Origin: Streptomyces cynarae
Lineage (GTDB): Bacteria > Actinomycetota > Actinomycetes > Streptomycetales > Streptomycetaceae
Direction: 5' to 3'
DNA: 64,000 nt
Assembly (NCBI RefSeq): GCF_025642135.1
Contig: NZ_CP106793.1
Span: 1,178,001 to 1,242,000, forward strand
Shown: piece after piece, positions 17,321-25,780 of the stretch
How positions within the stretch are numbered: position 1 is the first letter of the stretch
Layout: every line of letters starts with the position of its first letter
Notes under the pieces: generated by a model
The model's database searches: none
What the model was told of the DNA's origin: nothing
Seen by the model: only the letters and a program-made list of their open reading frames with translations
Translations under genes and position numbers: made by a program

Positions 17321-18399
17321 GGGAACGCGTTGCCCCAGAGGTGAGGGTCGTCGACGTTGCGCCTGGTGACCAGCGGGGCGGGCAGCTGGTCCTCCAGGAT
17401 GCCGCTCGGCAGCCTGACGATGGTGGAGCCGTGGTCGGTGCGGCCGGGCCTGAACGTCTTCCCCTCCATCGCGGCCTTGATGTAGCACAGGCCGTACTTG
17501 GCGTACGCGTCCGTGGGCTGCGAGACGGTGGCGTCGATCTCGCCCTTGCGGATCGCGCCCAACTCCAGCGGGATGCCGTCGTTGGAGACGATGACGATGT
17601 GGCCCGGCCGACCGGCCGGCTTGAGCATGTTCTGGGACTTGAGGGTCTGTAGCGTGGGCAGCAGGTAGACGCCTCCGGCCTGGAGGTAGATGCCCTTGAT
17701 GTCGGGGTTGGCGCCGAGGAGCGTGCCGAGCTTGGCGGCTGCGGTGTCGGACTCCCACTTGGCGGGGACGTCCAGCACCTCCAGCTTCGGGTACTTCTTC
17801 TCGACACAGGAGCGGAAGCCCTCCGACCGGTCACGTCCGTTGACCGAGTTGAGGTCACCCTCGATCTGCACGATCTTGCCGCTGGGCACGTGCTGCCCGA
17901 GGTAGTCGCAGGCCTTCTCCCCGTACGCCACGTTGTCGGCGCGTACGGTCATCGCGACCCTGCCCTTGTCGGGCGCGACGTCGACGGCGACCACCGGTAC
18001 GCCCTTGCGTCGGGCCTGGTCGAGCCCGGCCTCGATGGCCGAGCTGTCCACCGGGGCGATGACCAGGCCCTTCGCGCCCCGGTTGAGCTCGTTGAGGATG
18101 TCGGTGTACTGCTGCAGGGAGTCGCTGTTGGAGTTGACGGTCGGGAGGGCGTCGACGTGCTCGGCCTTCGCCATCTTGGGCACGTAGTCGTTGTACGACT
18201 GCCAGAACGGCGAGATGAGCTGGGGCAGGATCACAGCGACCGTACCGCTGCGGCCCGGGGCGCTCGAGCTGCCCTCACTCTTGGTACCGGCGCATGCCGT
18301 GAGCGCCAGCGCGCCGCAGGCGGCCGCAGCCGTCGCACGCACCGCCCACGCGGAGGTTCGCCTGCTTCGCCGTCTGTCCCGCGCTGCACTGCCGGCCAC
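17317..18399 (-). CDS. Sugar ABC transporter substrate-binding lipoprotein (Peripla_BP_4)
   Basis: 360 residues. The signal peptide has an LTAC lipobox, and a type-I sugar-binding fold follows (VAVILPQLISPFWQSY, GAKGLVIAPVDSSAIE, VPVVAVDV, HIVIVSNDGIP). Relatives bind simple sugars such as ribose, rhamnose or fucose. GTG 18399 is chosen because AGGAGG lies just upstream; the frame stays open to 18447. Its stop overlaps the scar ORF. No ATPase or permease follows, so import through it is probably lost unless another system supplies them. A half operator for the divergent GntR regulator lies upstream. Confidence 0.85.
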   Translation of the reverse strand: MAGSAARDRRRSRRTSAWAVRATAAAACGALALTACAGTKSEGSSSAPGRSGTVAVILPQLISPFWQSYNDYVPKMAKAEHVDALPTVNSNSDSLQQYTDILNELNRGAKGLVIAPVDSSAIEAGLDQARRKGVPVVAVDVAPDKGRVAMTVRADNVAYGEKACDYLGQHVPSGKIVQIEGDLNSVNGRDRSEGFRSCVEKKYPKLEVLDVPAKWESDTAAAKLGTLLGANPDIKGIYLQAGGVYLLPTLQTLKSQNMLKPAGRPGHIVIVSNDGIPLELGAIRKGEIDATVSQPTDAYAKYGLCYIKAAMEGKTFRPGRTDHGSTIVRLPSGILEDQLPAPLVTRRNVDDPHLWGNAFP

Positions 18400-18452
18400 C
18401 CGTCGGCTCCTCCTCTCCTCAAGCGAGATCCACCGGTCCCCCCGCACACTTA

Positions 18453-18462
18453 TTAGACCACT
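18453..18462 (-). promoter_or_regulatory. Second, partial operator next to the operon -10 region
   Basis: TTAGACCACT repeats one half (GACCACT) of the palindrome at 18512-18526. On the reverse strand it abuts TAATAA, a plausible -10 for the leftward fucose operon. Repressor binding here would block that promoter. Confidence 0.45.
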
Positions 18463-18511
18463 CGTAGCCGACAGCGCCCTTCCGGGTCAGTTTTTTGCGA
18501 TTTACAGGTGT

Positions 18512-18526
18512 AGTGGTCCGACCACT
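18512..18526. promoter_or_regulatory. FadR/GntR-type operator between regulator and fucose operon
   Basis: AGTGGT-CCG-ACCACT is a perfect 6-3-6 palindrome. Its core TGGTCCGACCA fits the TGGTCNGACCA pattern of FadR-subfamily GntR proteins. It sits 43 nt before the regulator start, as expected for autoregulation and for control of the divergent operon. Confidence 0.7.
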
Positions 18527-18568
18527 CCTCGGGCTAGACTGCGGCGCACCGGCGACAGGAGGAGTGGC

Positions 18569-19297
18569 GTGGACGAGACCGCCGACGGGGAGCCGACGGC
18601 CGGGACCGGCACGCAGAAGGGCACGGTGACCCAGCGCGCCATCGAGTGGATCAAGGCGATGATCGCCGAAGGCCGGCTCGAGCCGGGCCAGCGCCTGCCG
18701 ACGGAACGCGACCTCGCGGCACAGCTCGGCATCTCGCGCAGTTCGATGCGGGAGGCGATCCGCGCGCTCACGGTCCTCGGCGTGCTGGAGGCCCGGCACG
18801 GCTCGGGCATCTACGTCACCCGACTGGAGGCCGGGGACCTGCTGGAGACCTTCGGCGTGGTGGCCGATCTCTCGCGCGGGCAGCGCCTGGTGGAACTGCT
18901 GGAGGTGCGCCGGGTCCTGGAGTCGACGGCGACGGCGCTGGCGGCCGCCCGTATCACGGCCGACCAACTCGCCGAGGTGGAGAAGCACTTGGCGGCGATG
19001 AACGCGACGGACGATCCGGAGGAGATCCTCGCGCACGACCTCGCCTTCCACCGGGAGATCGCTGTCGCGGCGGGCAACGAGACGATGGCGGCGATCCTGG
19101 AGGGCCTGTCCTCGCGGACGTTCCGCGCCCGTGTGTGGCGCGGCTATGAGGAAGAGGGCGCCTTCGCACGCACCCGCCGCGAGCACGCGGCGATCCACCG
19201 CGCCCTGGCCGCGCACGACCCGGAGGCGGCCAGGGCGGCGGCCGCCGCGCACGTCGGCGAGGTGGAGGAGTGGCTGCGGAGCCAGTTGCCCTCCTGA
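18569..19297 (+). CDS. GntR family (FadR subfamily) transcriptional regulator
   Basis: 242 residues. A winged helix at residues about 18-80 (QRLPTERDLAAQLGISRSSM, then AIRALTVLGVLEARHGSGIY) is followed by an FCD ligand-binding domain (about 95-235) with Asp and three His in the usual metal-site positions (HDLAFHREIA, EHAAIHRAL, HVGEVEEW). AGGAGG precedes GTG 18569. It is divergent from the fucose operon and should repress it until a pathway intermediate binds. The palindrome at 18512 is its likely site. Confidence 0.9.
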   Translation: MDETADGEPTAGTGTQKGTVTQRAIEWIKAMIAEGRLEPGQRLPTERDLAAQLGISRSSMREAIRALTVLGVLEARHGSGIYVTRLEAGDLLETFGVVADLSRGQRLVELLEVRRVLESTATALAAARITADQLAEVEKHLAAMNATDDPEEILAHDLAFHREIAVAAGNETMAAILEGLSSRTFRARVWRGYEEEGAFARTRREHAAIHRALAAHDPEAARAAAAAHVGEVEEWLRSQLPS

Positions 19298-19658
19298 ACG
19301 GCGCCTGTCCGGCGACGCTGTCCACCGGCGCGGCTCCGGCGGCTCGTTGTGCAGTCCCACATCGGTCTCGACGTCGTGGCCGACCGCGCCATGACCCACC
19401 GCGGGGTCGCCATGCCGGTGCCCAGGTCGAAGCCGGGGCCGGACGCCGTGGTGGTGGTCCCCGGGGCATCGGCTTCGCTCATGGCCCACATGCTCGGCGG
19501 GCGCACGGCGTCCCGGCGACGGCCTGCGGACGGCGAGCGGCGAGCGGCGAGCGGCGAGCGGCGAACTCTGCACGCTCGAGACAGGATTGTGCAGTCCTGG
19601 GCCAGTGCCCCTGCCCGAAGTGTGCGAGAAAGACAACACGCACATGGAAGGAGCGCAC
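19298..19658. other. Gene-free stretch with a 7-bp tandem repeat
   Basis: I see no convincing gene. Frames on both strands are open but lack coding bias and known motifs. It contains five near-perfect copies of GGCGAGC at 19532-19566 and two copies of TTGTGCAGTCC (about 19348 and 19584). Confidence 0.5.
19532..19566. repeat. 7-bp minisatellite, five copies
   Basis: Four exact GGCGAGC units followed by GGCGAAC. It is a slippage-prone tandem array in intergenic DNA; the unit is not a multiple of three. Confidence 0.8.
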
Positions 19659-20123
19659 GTGGCCGACGCAGCGATGGGTGACGAGGTCTACCAGCCGGAC
19701 GGTTCGGAGGTGCAGGACGACGCCGGACTGCTGGACGCGTCCGACACCCTGGACTACCGGGCCGGTGACCAGGCGCTGGACGAGGGGTACTCTCCCCCGG
19801 AGCGGCCCTGGGGCGTGCGGCACACCGGCGTCACGGCGGCGGAGCGGCAGCGAGGGGAGAGCCTGGACGAGCGCCTCGCCGAGGAGGTACCGGACATCGG
19901 TGTCCTGGACGGCGACGGTATCGGGGACGCCTGGGACACGGACGGCGAGCTCATCGACGACGAGGTCGGCCATGTGCGTGCCGGACGGCTGCTCGCGCCC
20001 GACGAGGGAAGCCACGAGAACACCGAGTCCGACCTGGTCGCTTCCGACGTCGGGCTGGACGGCGCCGGCGCGTCGGCCGAGGAGGCCGCGATGCATGTGG
20101 TCCCCGACTCCGACACCTACTGA
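19659..20123 (+). CDS. DUF5709 family acidic protein
   Basis: 154 residues, very acidic, with the DUF5709 opening DEVYQPDGSEVQDDAGLLDA and the RPWGVRHTGVTAAE motif. GTG 19659 follows GGAG; ATG 19644 and ATG 19674 are possible alternatives. These proteins are widespread in actinomycetes, often near stress genes, and their function is unknown. It converges with the ROK regulator 22 nt away. Confidence 0.8.
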   Translation: MADAAMGDEVYQPDGSEVQDDAGLLDASDTLDYRAGDQALDEGYSPPERPWGVRHTGVTAAERQRGESLDERLAEEVPDIGVLDGDGIGDAWDTDGELIDDEVGHVRAGRLLAPDEGSHENTESDLVASDVGLDGAGASAEEAAMHVVPDSDTY

Positions 20124-20145
20124 CGCACGACGGGCGCCTGGTCGC

Positions 20146-21315
20146 CTACTTGAGCGGAGCGAAGACGCGCTGGGCCGCGACCGCGGCACCGCCCCGGGCC
20201 CACTCCTCGAAGGGCAGCGGCCTGACCACGAGATCGCAGTCCGCGGCGGCGCCGAAGGCGTGATCGGCGAAGGTCTGGCGGATCTGGTCGGCGAACAGGT
20301 CGTAGGACGCCACGCCCTCACCGGAGATGATGATCCGTTCCGGGCCGATGAGGTTGGCGACCGAGGCCAGCGCCAGGCCCATGGCATGTCCGGCGCGGGC
20401 GAAGACGGCCCGGACGGCGGGGTCGCCGGCATGGGCGAGCCGGACCGCCTTCTCCATGGTCAACTCCGGGTCGCCGGTGGCCTGGCGGGCCTGCTCGGTG
20501 ATCGCGTGGGTGGACGCGACCGCTTCGACGCAGCCGGTGTTGCCGCAGGTGCAGGTGCGGTCGGTGCCGCCCACCGGGAGGTGGCCGATCTCGCCCGCCA
20601 CGCCGTGCGCCCCCGAGACCACGCGGCCGCCGATGGAGAGACCGGCGCCGATGCCGGCACCGACGGTGACCACGGCGAACGACGACAGGCCGGCACCGGC
20701 GCCGAACCACTGCTCGGCCACGGTCAGGGCACGGACGTCGTTCTCGATGACCGTCGGAGTGCCGGTGGCCGACTCGACCAGCTGAGCCAGCGGTACCCGG
20801 CGCCAGTCCAGGAAGGGTGAGTACTGCACGGTGCCGGTCTGGCCGTCCACGTCGCCGGAAATGGCGACCCCGATGCTGTGGATCCCGTCGGGCCCCGCTG
20901 CGCCTGCCGCCGCCCGCAGCTGATCCACCAGGCGGGCGATCGCCGCCACCACGGTGCCCACATCCCGCGAGCCGAGAGCGGCCCGCCGGGACGCCAGCGG
21001 CTGAGCGGTAAGGTCGGCCAGCACGCCGATGAGTTCGTCCCCGGTGACCTTCACTCCGATGAACCGGGCGCGTTCGGCCCGCACCGCGATCAACGTCGCC
21101 GGACGGCCGTTGGCCCGCTCCACCGTGGGCCGGCCCACCTCGGCGATCCACCCGTCGTCGATCAGCGGGGTGGCCACTTTGGTGACGGCTCCCGGTGACA
21201 GCCCGGTCCGCCGCCCGACCTCGGCACGACTCAGTGGGCCGTGCTGGAGCAGGGTCTGGAAGACCAGGGCGGCAGCGGGGGGCTGGTCGGCGAGGCTCAT
21301 GGAGCGACGATACAT
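20146..21315 (-). CDS. ROK family transcriptional regulator
   Basis: 389 residues from ATG 21315 (384 from ATG 21300). An N-terminal winged helix (GPLSRAEVGRRTGLSPGAVT) is joined to a ROK sugar-kinase-like domain with VTVGAGIGAGLSIGG, HLPVGG and the zinc motif CTCGNTGCVE. It is divergent from the alpha-galactosidase, permease and fucosidase cluster and is probably its sugar-responsive repressor. A TTTCC-N3-GGAAA palindrome overlaps the upstream ATG; if this is its operator, translation from ATG 21300 is more likely. Confidence 0.9.
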   Translation of the reverse strand: MYRRSMSLADQPPAAALVFQTLLQHGPLSRAEVGRRTGLSPGAVTKVATPLIDDGWIAEVGRPTVERANGRPATLIAVRAERARFIGVKVTGDELIGVLADLTAQPLASRRAALGSRDVGTVVAAIARLVDQLRAAAGAAGPDGIHSIGVAISGDVDGQTGTVQYSPFLDWRRVPLAQLVESATGTPTVIENDVRALTVAEQWFGAGAGLSSFAVVTVGAGIGAGLSIGGRVVSGAHGVAGEIGHLPVGGTDRTCTCGNTGCVEAVASTHAITEQARQATGDPELTMEKAVRLAHAGDPAVRAVFARAGHAMGLALASVANLIGPERIIISGEGVASYDLFADQIRQTFADHAFGAAADCDLVVRPLPFEEWARGGAAVAAQRVFAPLK

Positions 21316-21327
21316 TTCCCAAGGAAA
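21315..21327. promoter_or_regulatory. Palindrome at the ROK gene start, possible operator
   Basis: TTTCC-CAA-GGAAA, a perfect 5-3-5 inverted repeat, spans the first possible start codon of the ROK gene. The position suits autoregulation. I found no second exact copy before the galactosidase gene. Confidence 0.45.
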
Positions 21328-21445
21328 CTAAATCAACGGGCTACCCATCCCGCCCGGCCACAGCCTGCGCCGACCTGAAGAGCAACAGGGCGCAGCGGCC
21401 TTGGACTTCCGTCCGGAGACATCGGATTTCTACGAGCCGACTATG

Positions 21446-21475
21446 TTGACGCTGGAAGGAAACCGTGGCTACATT
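21446..21475 (+). promoter_or_regulatory. Promoter of the alpha-galactosidase/transport cluster
   Basis: TTGACG, an 18-nt spacer, then TACATT: a good housekeeping-type promoter pointing at the galactosidase gene. It would leave a leader of about 180 nt that contains the hairpin at 21562-21597. Confidence 0.5.
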
Positions 21476-21561
21476 CGCCGCACTCCTCGTCGGAGCGGAC
21501 GGGACGGATCCGCGCCGTAGAGGGGTGGCCACACATTCCCCGGTGGTCCTCAGTTGTTCTC

Positions 21562-21597
21562 CCCTCGGTGGCGCTCCGGGACGACCACCACCGAGGG
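21562..21597 (+). other. Leader hairpin before the alpha-galactosidase gene
   Basis: A perfect 10-bp stem (CCCTCGGTGG and its complement) with a 16-nt loop, ending 66 nt before ATG. It may stabilise the leader or act in attenuation. I see no known riboswitch pattern in 21328-21663. Confidence 0.4.
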
Positions 21598-21663
21598 AGT
21601 TCCCACCACCCTCGATCCTCAGGCGGAAGACCGCTTGCGCTCGCGCCGAGATGGAGTACATCC

Positions 21664-23736
21664 ATGGCTCGTCCAGCTCGACCCGTACGCCTCAGAACAC
21701 TCACCTGTGCCACCGCGCTGGCGGTGGCCCTCGCCGCGCCCACCGCGTGGGCCACCACCCCGCCGGCTGCTTCCGGCACCCAGGCCTCCGAAGCGACGGC
21801 CGCCTCGGCCGTGGCCGCCAAGCCGTACATGGGCTACAGCACTTGGAGCCTCGAATCCACCAACTTCCCCGGCTACGGCGGGGAGAAGTGGCTCACCGAG
21901 TCCCATGTGCTGCAGCAGGCCGACGTCCTGGCCTCGAAGCTGAAGTCCCACGGCTACGAGTACGTCAACGTGGACGCCGGCTGGAACGTCGACAACGGCA
22001 AGAACGTCGCGGACGACTACGCCCGCCCCACCGCCGACCTGAAGAAGTTCCCGCACGGCATGAAGTACGTCGGGGACTACCTGCACCGGAAGGGGCTGAA
22101 GTTCGGTCTCTACCTGGCGGTCGGCCTCTACATGGACTACTACAACGACGGCAGGACGCCGATCTACAACGCGCCGGGGTGCACGACCAAGGACATCGTC
22201 TACCCGGACCTGCGGAAGACCAGCGGCTGGGACAACGTCTCCTACCAGCTGAACTTCGCCAGCCCCTGCACCACCAAGTACATCCAGTCCGTCGCCGACG
22301 AACTGGCCGGCTGGGGCGTGGACTTCCTCAAGATCGACGGAGTCGGCCCCGGTTCCTTCCAGGGCGACGACGCGCACAACAACGTCCCCGACATCCAGGC
22401 GTGGCACACCGCGCTGCAGAACACCGGCCGCCCCATCCAGTTCATCCTGTCCTGGTCGCTCAGCCACAACCAGGCCGACGTGTGGAAGGCCAACTCCAAC
22501 GGGTGGCGGGTCGACACGGACGTGGAGTGCTACTGCGACACGCTGGTGACCTGGAACAACTCGGTCAAGCAGCGGTGGAACGACGTCGTCCAGTGGATAC
22601 CCGACGCCGGTCCGGGCCACTGGAACAACCTCGACTCCCTCGACGTGGGCGTCGGCGCCATGGACGGCATCAACGACGTCGAGCGGCAGAGCTACATGAC
22701 GCTGTGGGCCATCGAGTCCGCGCCGCTGTACATCGGCGACGACCTCACCAAGCTCGACTCCTACGGTCTGAAGCTGCTCACCAACGACGAGGTCATCGCG
22801 GTCGACCAGGCGGGCCACCCGGCCAGGCCGGTCAGCCAGGACACGCCCCAGCAGGTCTGGTACGCCCGCAACCCGGACGGCAGTTACACCGTGGCGCTGT
22901 TCAACCTCGGCAGCGGCTATGCGGACGTGACCGCGAACTGGAGCGACCTGGGCATCAGCGGCAAGGCGGCGGTCCGTGACCTGTGGAGCCACAAGGACCT
23001 GGGCTCGGTCGGCGGTTCCTTCACCGCCGACCTGCCGCCGCACGGCTCACGCCTGCTGCGCCTGACCCCGAGCAGCACCGGCACCCACCCCGGCGTCCCG
23101 CTCGCCGTGCACGGCACCGCCTCCACCGCCACCAGCGTCTCGCTCGCCTGGGACGCGGTGAACTCCGGTACCGCCACGACGGGTTACGACGTCTACGCGA
23201 ACGGGACGAAGGCCGCCACCGTCACCGGCACCGCCGCCACCGTGAGCGGTCTGAGCGCGGCCACCGGATACTCCTTCACCGTGGTCGCCCACGACGCCAG
23301 GGGCCGCGTCTCCGCGCCGAGCAAGGCAGTGGCCGTCACCACGCCGGCGGCCGGCGGACCGGTCTCCTACGAGGCGGAGGCACCGGGCAACACCCTCAGC
23401 GGCAACGCGAGCATCGCGGACTGTTCCGCGTGCTCCGGCGGCAAGAAGGTCGGCAACCTCGGCTACAACGGGTCGGTCTCCATCACCGACGTGACCGCTC
23501 CCAAGGACGGCACGTACCTGATGAAGCTCGACTACACCGACGGCTCCTCCGGCCGCACGGTCGTCGTCACCGCCGGCGGGACGTCCTTCCAACTGCCGCT
23601 GCCCGGCACCAACGACAACAACTGGGGCCACCCGCAGTCGATCACCGTGCCGGTTCAGCTCAAGGCGGGCGCGAACACGATCAGCTTCGGCAACCCCTCG
23701 GACTACGTGTCCGACGTGGACCGGATCACCCTCTGA
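21664..23736 (+). CDS. Secreted GH27 alpha-galactosidase with fibronectin III and CBM35/6-like domain
   Basis: 690 residues. The signal peptide is cleaved after about TAWA. The GH27 barrel (about 50-400) has GYSTWS, VNVDAGWN, DFLKIDGVG (catalytic nucleophile Asp) and GWRVDTDVE (acid/base Asp). A C-terminal beta domain, an FN3 module (about 480-565) and a carbohydrate-binding module (about 575-690, YEAEAPGNTL...) follow. ATG 21664 has GGAG 7 nt upstream. It removes terminal alpha-galactose outside the cell. It is the first gene of the ROK-controlled cluster. Confidence 0.92.
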   Translation: MARPARPVRLRTLTCATALAVALAAPTAWATTPPAASGTQASEATAASAVAAKPYMGYSTWSLESTNFPGYGGEKWLTESHVLQQADVLASKLKSHGYEYVNVDAGWNVDNGKNVADDYARPTADLKKFPHGMKYVGDYLHRKGLKFGLYLAVGLYMDYYNDGRTPIYNAPGCTTKDIVYPDLRKTSGWDNVSYQLNFASPCTTKYIQSVADELAGWGVDFLKIDGVGPGSFQGDDAHNNVPDIQAWHTALQNTGRPIQFILSWSLSHNQADVWKANSNGWRVDTDVECYCDTLVTWNNSVKQRWNDVVQWIPDAGPGHWNNLDSLDVGVGAMDGINDVERQSYMTLWAIESAPLYIGDDLTKLDSYGLKLLTNDEVIAVDQAGHPARPVSQDTPQQVWYARNPDGSYTVALFNLGSGYADVTANWSDLGISGKAAVRDLWSHKDLGSVGGSFTADLPPHGSRLLRLTPSSTGTHPGVPLAVHGTASTATSVSLAWDAVNSGTATTGYDVYANGTKAATVTGTAATVSGLSAATGYSFTVVAHDARGRVSAPSKAVAVTTPAAGGPVSYEAEAPGNTLSGNASIADCSACSGGKKVGNLGYNGSVSITDVTAPKDGTYLMKLDYTDGSSGRTVVVTAGGTSFQLPLPGTNDNNWGHPQSITVPVQLKAGANTISFGNPSDYVSDVDRITL

Positions 23737-23825
23737 TCGTCCTCTGATCGCCCTTCAGATCACAGTCCGATCCCCGTCCGCCGTCCGTCGGCGATCCAGC
23801 CGCCCGAACACGTAAGGAGAGTGCC

Positions 23826-24833
23826 GTGGTGGTCACATCACAGGGCAACCCCACGACGCCGGTCCCACCGCCGTCCGCCGCGGTGGCCACCACGGCCACC
23901 CGACCGGGCAGGCCCCGCACGGTCCGCAAGCCGGGCCGCCACACCCCGACCAGGTCGGCGGCGGCCCGCCGCCGGGACCTGCCGGCCGCCCTGCTGCTGA
24001 TTTTTCCCGCCGTGGCCGGCTTCGCGGTCTTCTTCGCCTATCCGACCCTGCGCGGCATCTACCTCAGCTTCACCGACTTCCACGTCCTCACCCCGCCGCA
24101 CTGGGTGGGACTGGCCAACTTCAGGGAGATGTCCGGTGACGACGTCTTCTGGCACTCCCTGCTCGTCACCGTCTACTTCGTCGTCCTGTCCGTGTGCTTC
24201 GGCACCCTGATCTCCCTGGTGACGGCGGTGGTGCTGCACCGGGTGGCCCGGTCGTCCGTCCTGCGCGGCGTGATCCTGCTGCCGTTCCTGATCTCCAACG
24301 TCATCGCCGCCCTGGTCTGGCAGTGGATGCTCGACCCGCAACTCGGCGTCGTCAACATCGTGCTCAGGCACCTGACCGGCCACTCGATCCTCTTCTTCGG
24401 CAGCGGAGGATGGGCGATCCCCTCACTCGCCGCGATCAGCGTCTGGAAGTGGATGGGCTACTACGCCCTGCTCATCTTCGCCGGTCTGCAGACCATCCCG
24501 CCGACCATCTACGAGGCGGGCCGGGTCGACGGCGCGAGCGAGGTGCAGATGTTCCGCCGGCTGACGGTGCCCCTGCTGCGACCGATCCTCGTCATGGTGG
24601 TCGTCCTGACCGTGATCAACTCCTTCCAGGTGTTCGACATCGTCCAGGTCACCACCAGGGGCGGCCCGGCGAACGCCTCGAACGTGCTTCAGATGTACAT
24701 CTTCGACAAGGCCTTCCGGCAGTTCGACTTCGGCTACGCCGCCACGCTGTCACTGGCCCTGTTCGCCTTGCTCATCACGGTCACCTTCACCCAGCTGCGG
24801 CTCGCCCGCGCGGGCGAGTCCGACCTGAACTGA
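23826..24833 (+). CDS. ABC sugar permease, MalF type (CUT1)
   Basis: 335 residues with six membrane segments after an unusual Pro/Thr/Arg-rich N-tail of about 45 residues. The EAA loop is clear (YEAGRVDGASEVQMFRRLTV, then PLLRP). AAGGAGA lies 6 nt before GTG 23826. It forms the import channel with the next gene. No ATPase is encoded in the cluster, as is common for Streptomyces CUT1 systems that share MsiK. Confidence 0.9.
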   Translation: MVVTSQGNPTTPVPPPSAAVATTATRPGRPRTVRKPGRHTPTRSAAARRRDLPAALLLIFPAVAGFAVFFAYPTLRGIYLSFTDFHVLTPPHWVGLANFREMSGDDVFWHSLLVTVYFVVLSVCFGTLISLVTAVVLHRVARSSVLRGVILLPFLISNVIAALVWQWMLDPQLGVVNIVLRHLTGHSILFFGSGGWAIPSLAAISVWKWMGYYALLIFAGLQTIPPTIYEAGRVDGASEVQMFRRLTVPLLRPILVMVVVLTVINSFQVFDIVQVTTRGGPANASNVLQMYIFDKAFRQFDFGYAATLSLALFALLITVTFTQLRLARAGESDLN

Positions 24834-24844
24834 AGGAGGCCGAC

Positions 24845-25780
24845 GTGGCTGTCACCCTCGCACCCGGCCGGACGGCCCTCCCGCGCCGGCCCCGCCAGGA
24901 CACCCGCAGGTTCTCACCCGGCAGGATCGCGGCCTGGATCTACCTCGGCGTCATCGTCCTGGCCACCCTCTTCCCGTTCTACTGGATCCTGCGCACCGCC
25001 CTGTCGAACAACTACAAGCTGGCCACCGACCCCTCCTCGCCGTTGCCGGTCGGCTTCACCTGGGGCGCGTTCGAGCGGGCCCTCGGCATCGCCTCCACCG
25101 CCGAGGCGCAGGCCCAGGGCGGCTCCGGGGCCTCCCTCGACATCGCGCTGTACCTGCGCAACTCGCTGATCTACGCGTCCGTGCAGACGGCGCTGATCGT
25201 GCTGTTCTCCGCGTGCGCCGCCTACGCCTTCTCCCGGCTGCACTGGCGTGGCCGCGACCTGGTGTTCAACGTCCTGATCAGCGCCCTGATGGTCCCCGGG
25301 GTGTTCACGCTGCTGCCCAACTTCGTCCTCGTGAAGGACCTCGGCCTCACCAACACCTTCGCCGGGCTGATCCTGCCCGGCGGCCTCTTCCAGGCGTTCA
25401 CGCTGTTCTTCCTGCGGCAGTTCATGCTGGGACTGAGCAGCGAGGTCGAGGAGGCCGCCATCATCGACGGCGCCGGACCGCTGCGGATCTTCCTGCGGAT
25501 CATCCTTCCGATGTCGTCCGCACCGCTCGCCACCGTGTCGCTGCTGATGTTCGTCAACGCCTGGAACGACTACTTCTGGCCGCTGCTGATCACCAACGGG
25601 CAGAACGTGCAGCCGCTGACCCTCGCCCTGGGGGTCTTCAAGCAGTCCTCGCCGCAGGCCGCACCGGACTGGGCGGGTCTGATGGCCGCCGCGCTCATCG
25701 CGGCGCTGCCGATGCTGCTGCTCTTCATCGCCTTCGGCAAGCGCGTCGTCAACTCCATCGGCTTCTCCGGCCTGAAATGA
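24845..25780 (+). CDS. ABC sugar permease, MalG type (CUT1)
   Basis: 311 residues, six membrane segments, with the EAA loop VEEAAIIDGAGPLRIFLRII and a typical ending (FIAFGKRVVNSIGFSGLK). GTG 24845 follows AAGGAGG, 11 nt after the MalF-type gene. Its stop overlaps the fucosidase start as ATGA, so the transporter and the enzyme are translationally coupled. Confidence 0.92.
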   Translation: MAVTLAPGRTALPRRPRQDTRRFSPGRIAAWIYLGVIVLATLFPFYWILRTALSNNYKLATDPSSPLPVGFTWGAFERALGIASTAEAQAQGGSGASLDIALYLRNSLIYASVQTALIVLFSACAAYAFSRLHWRGRDLVFNVLISALMVPGVFTLLPNFVLVKDLGLTNTFAGLILPGGLFQAFTLFFLRQFMLGLSSEVEEAAIIDGAGPLRIFLRIILPMSSAPLATVSLLMFVNAWNDYFWPLLITNGQNVQPLTLALGVFKQSSPQAAPDWAGLMAAALIAALPMLLLFIAFGKRVVNSIGFSGLK

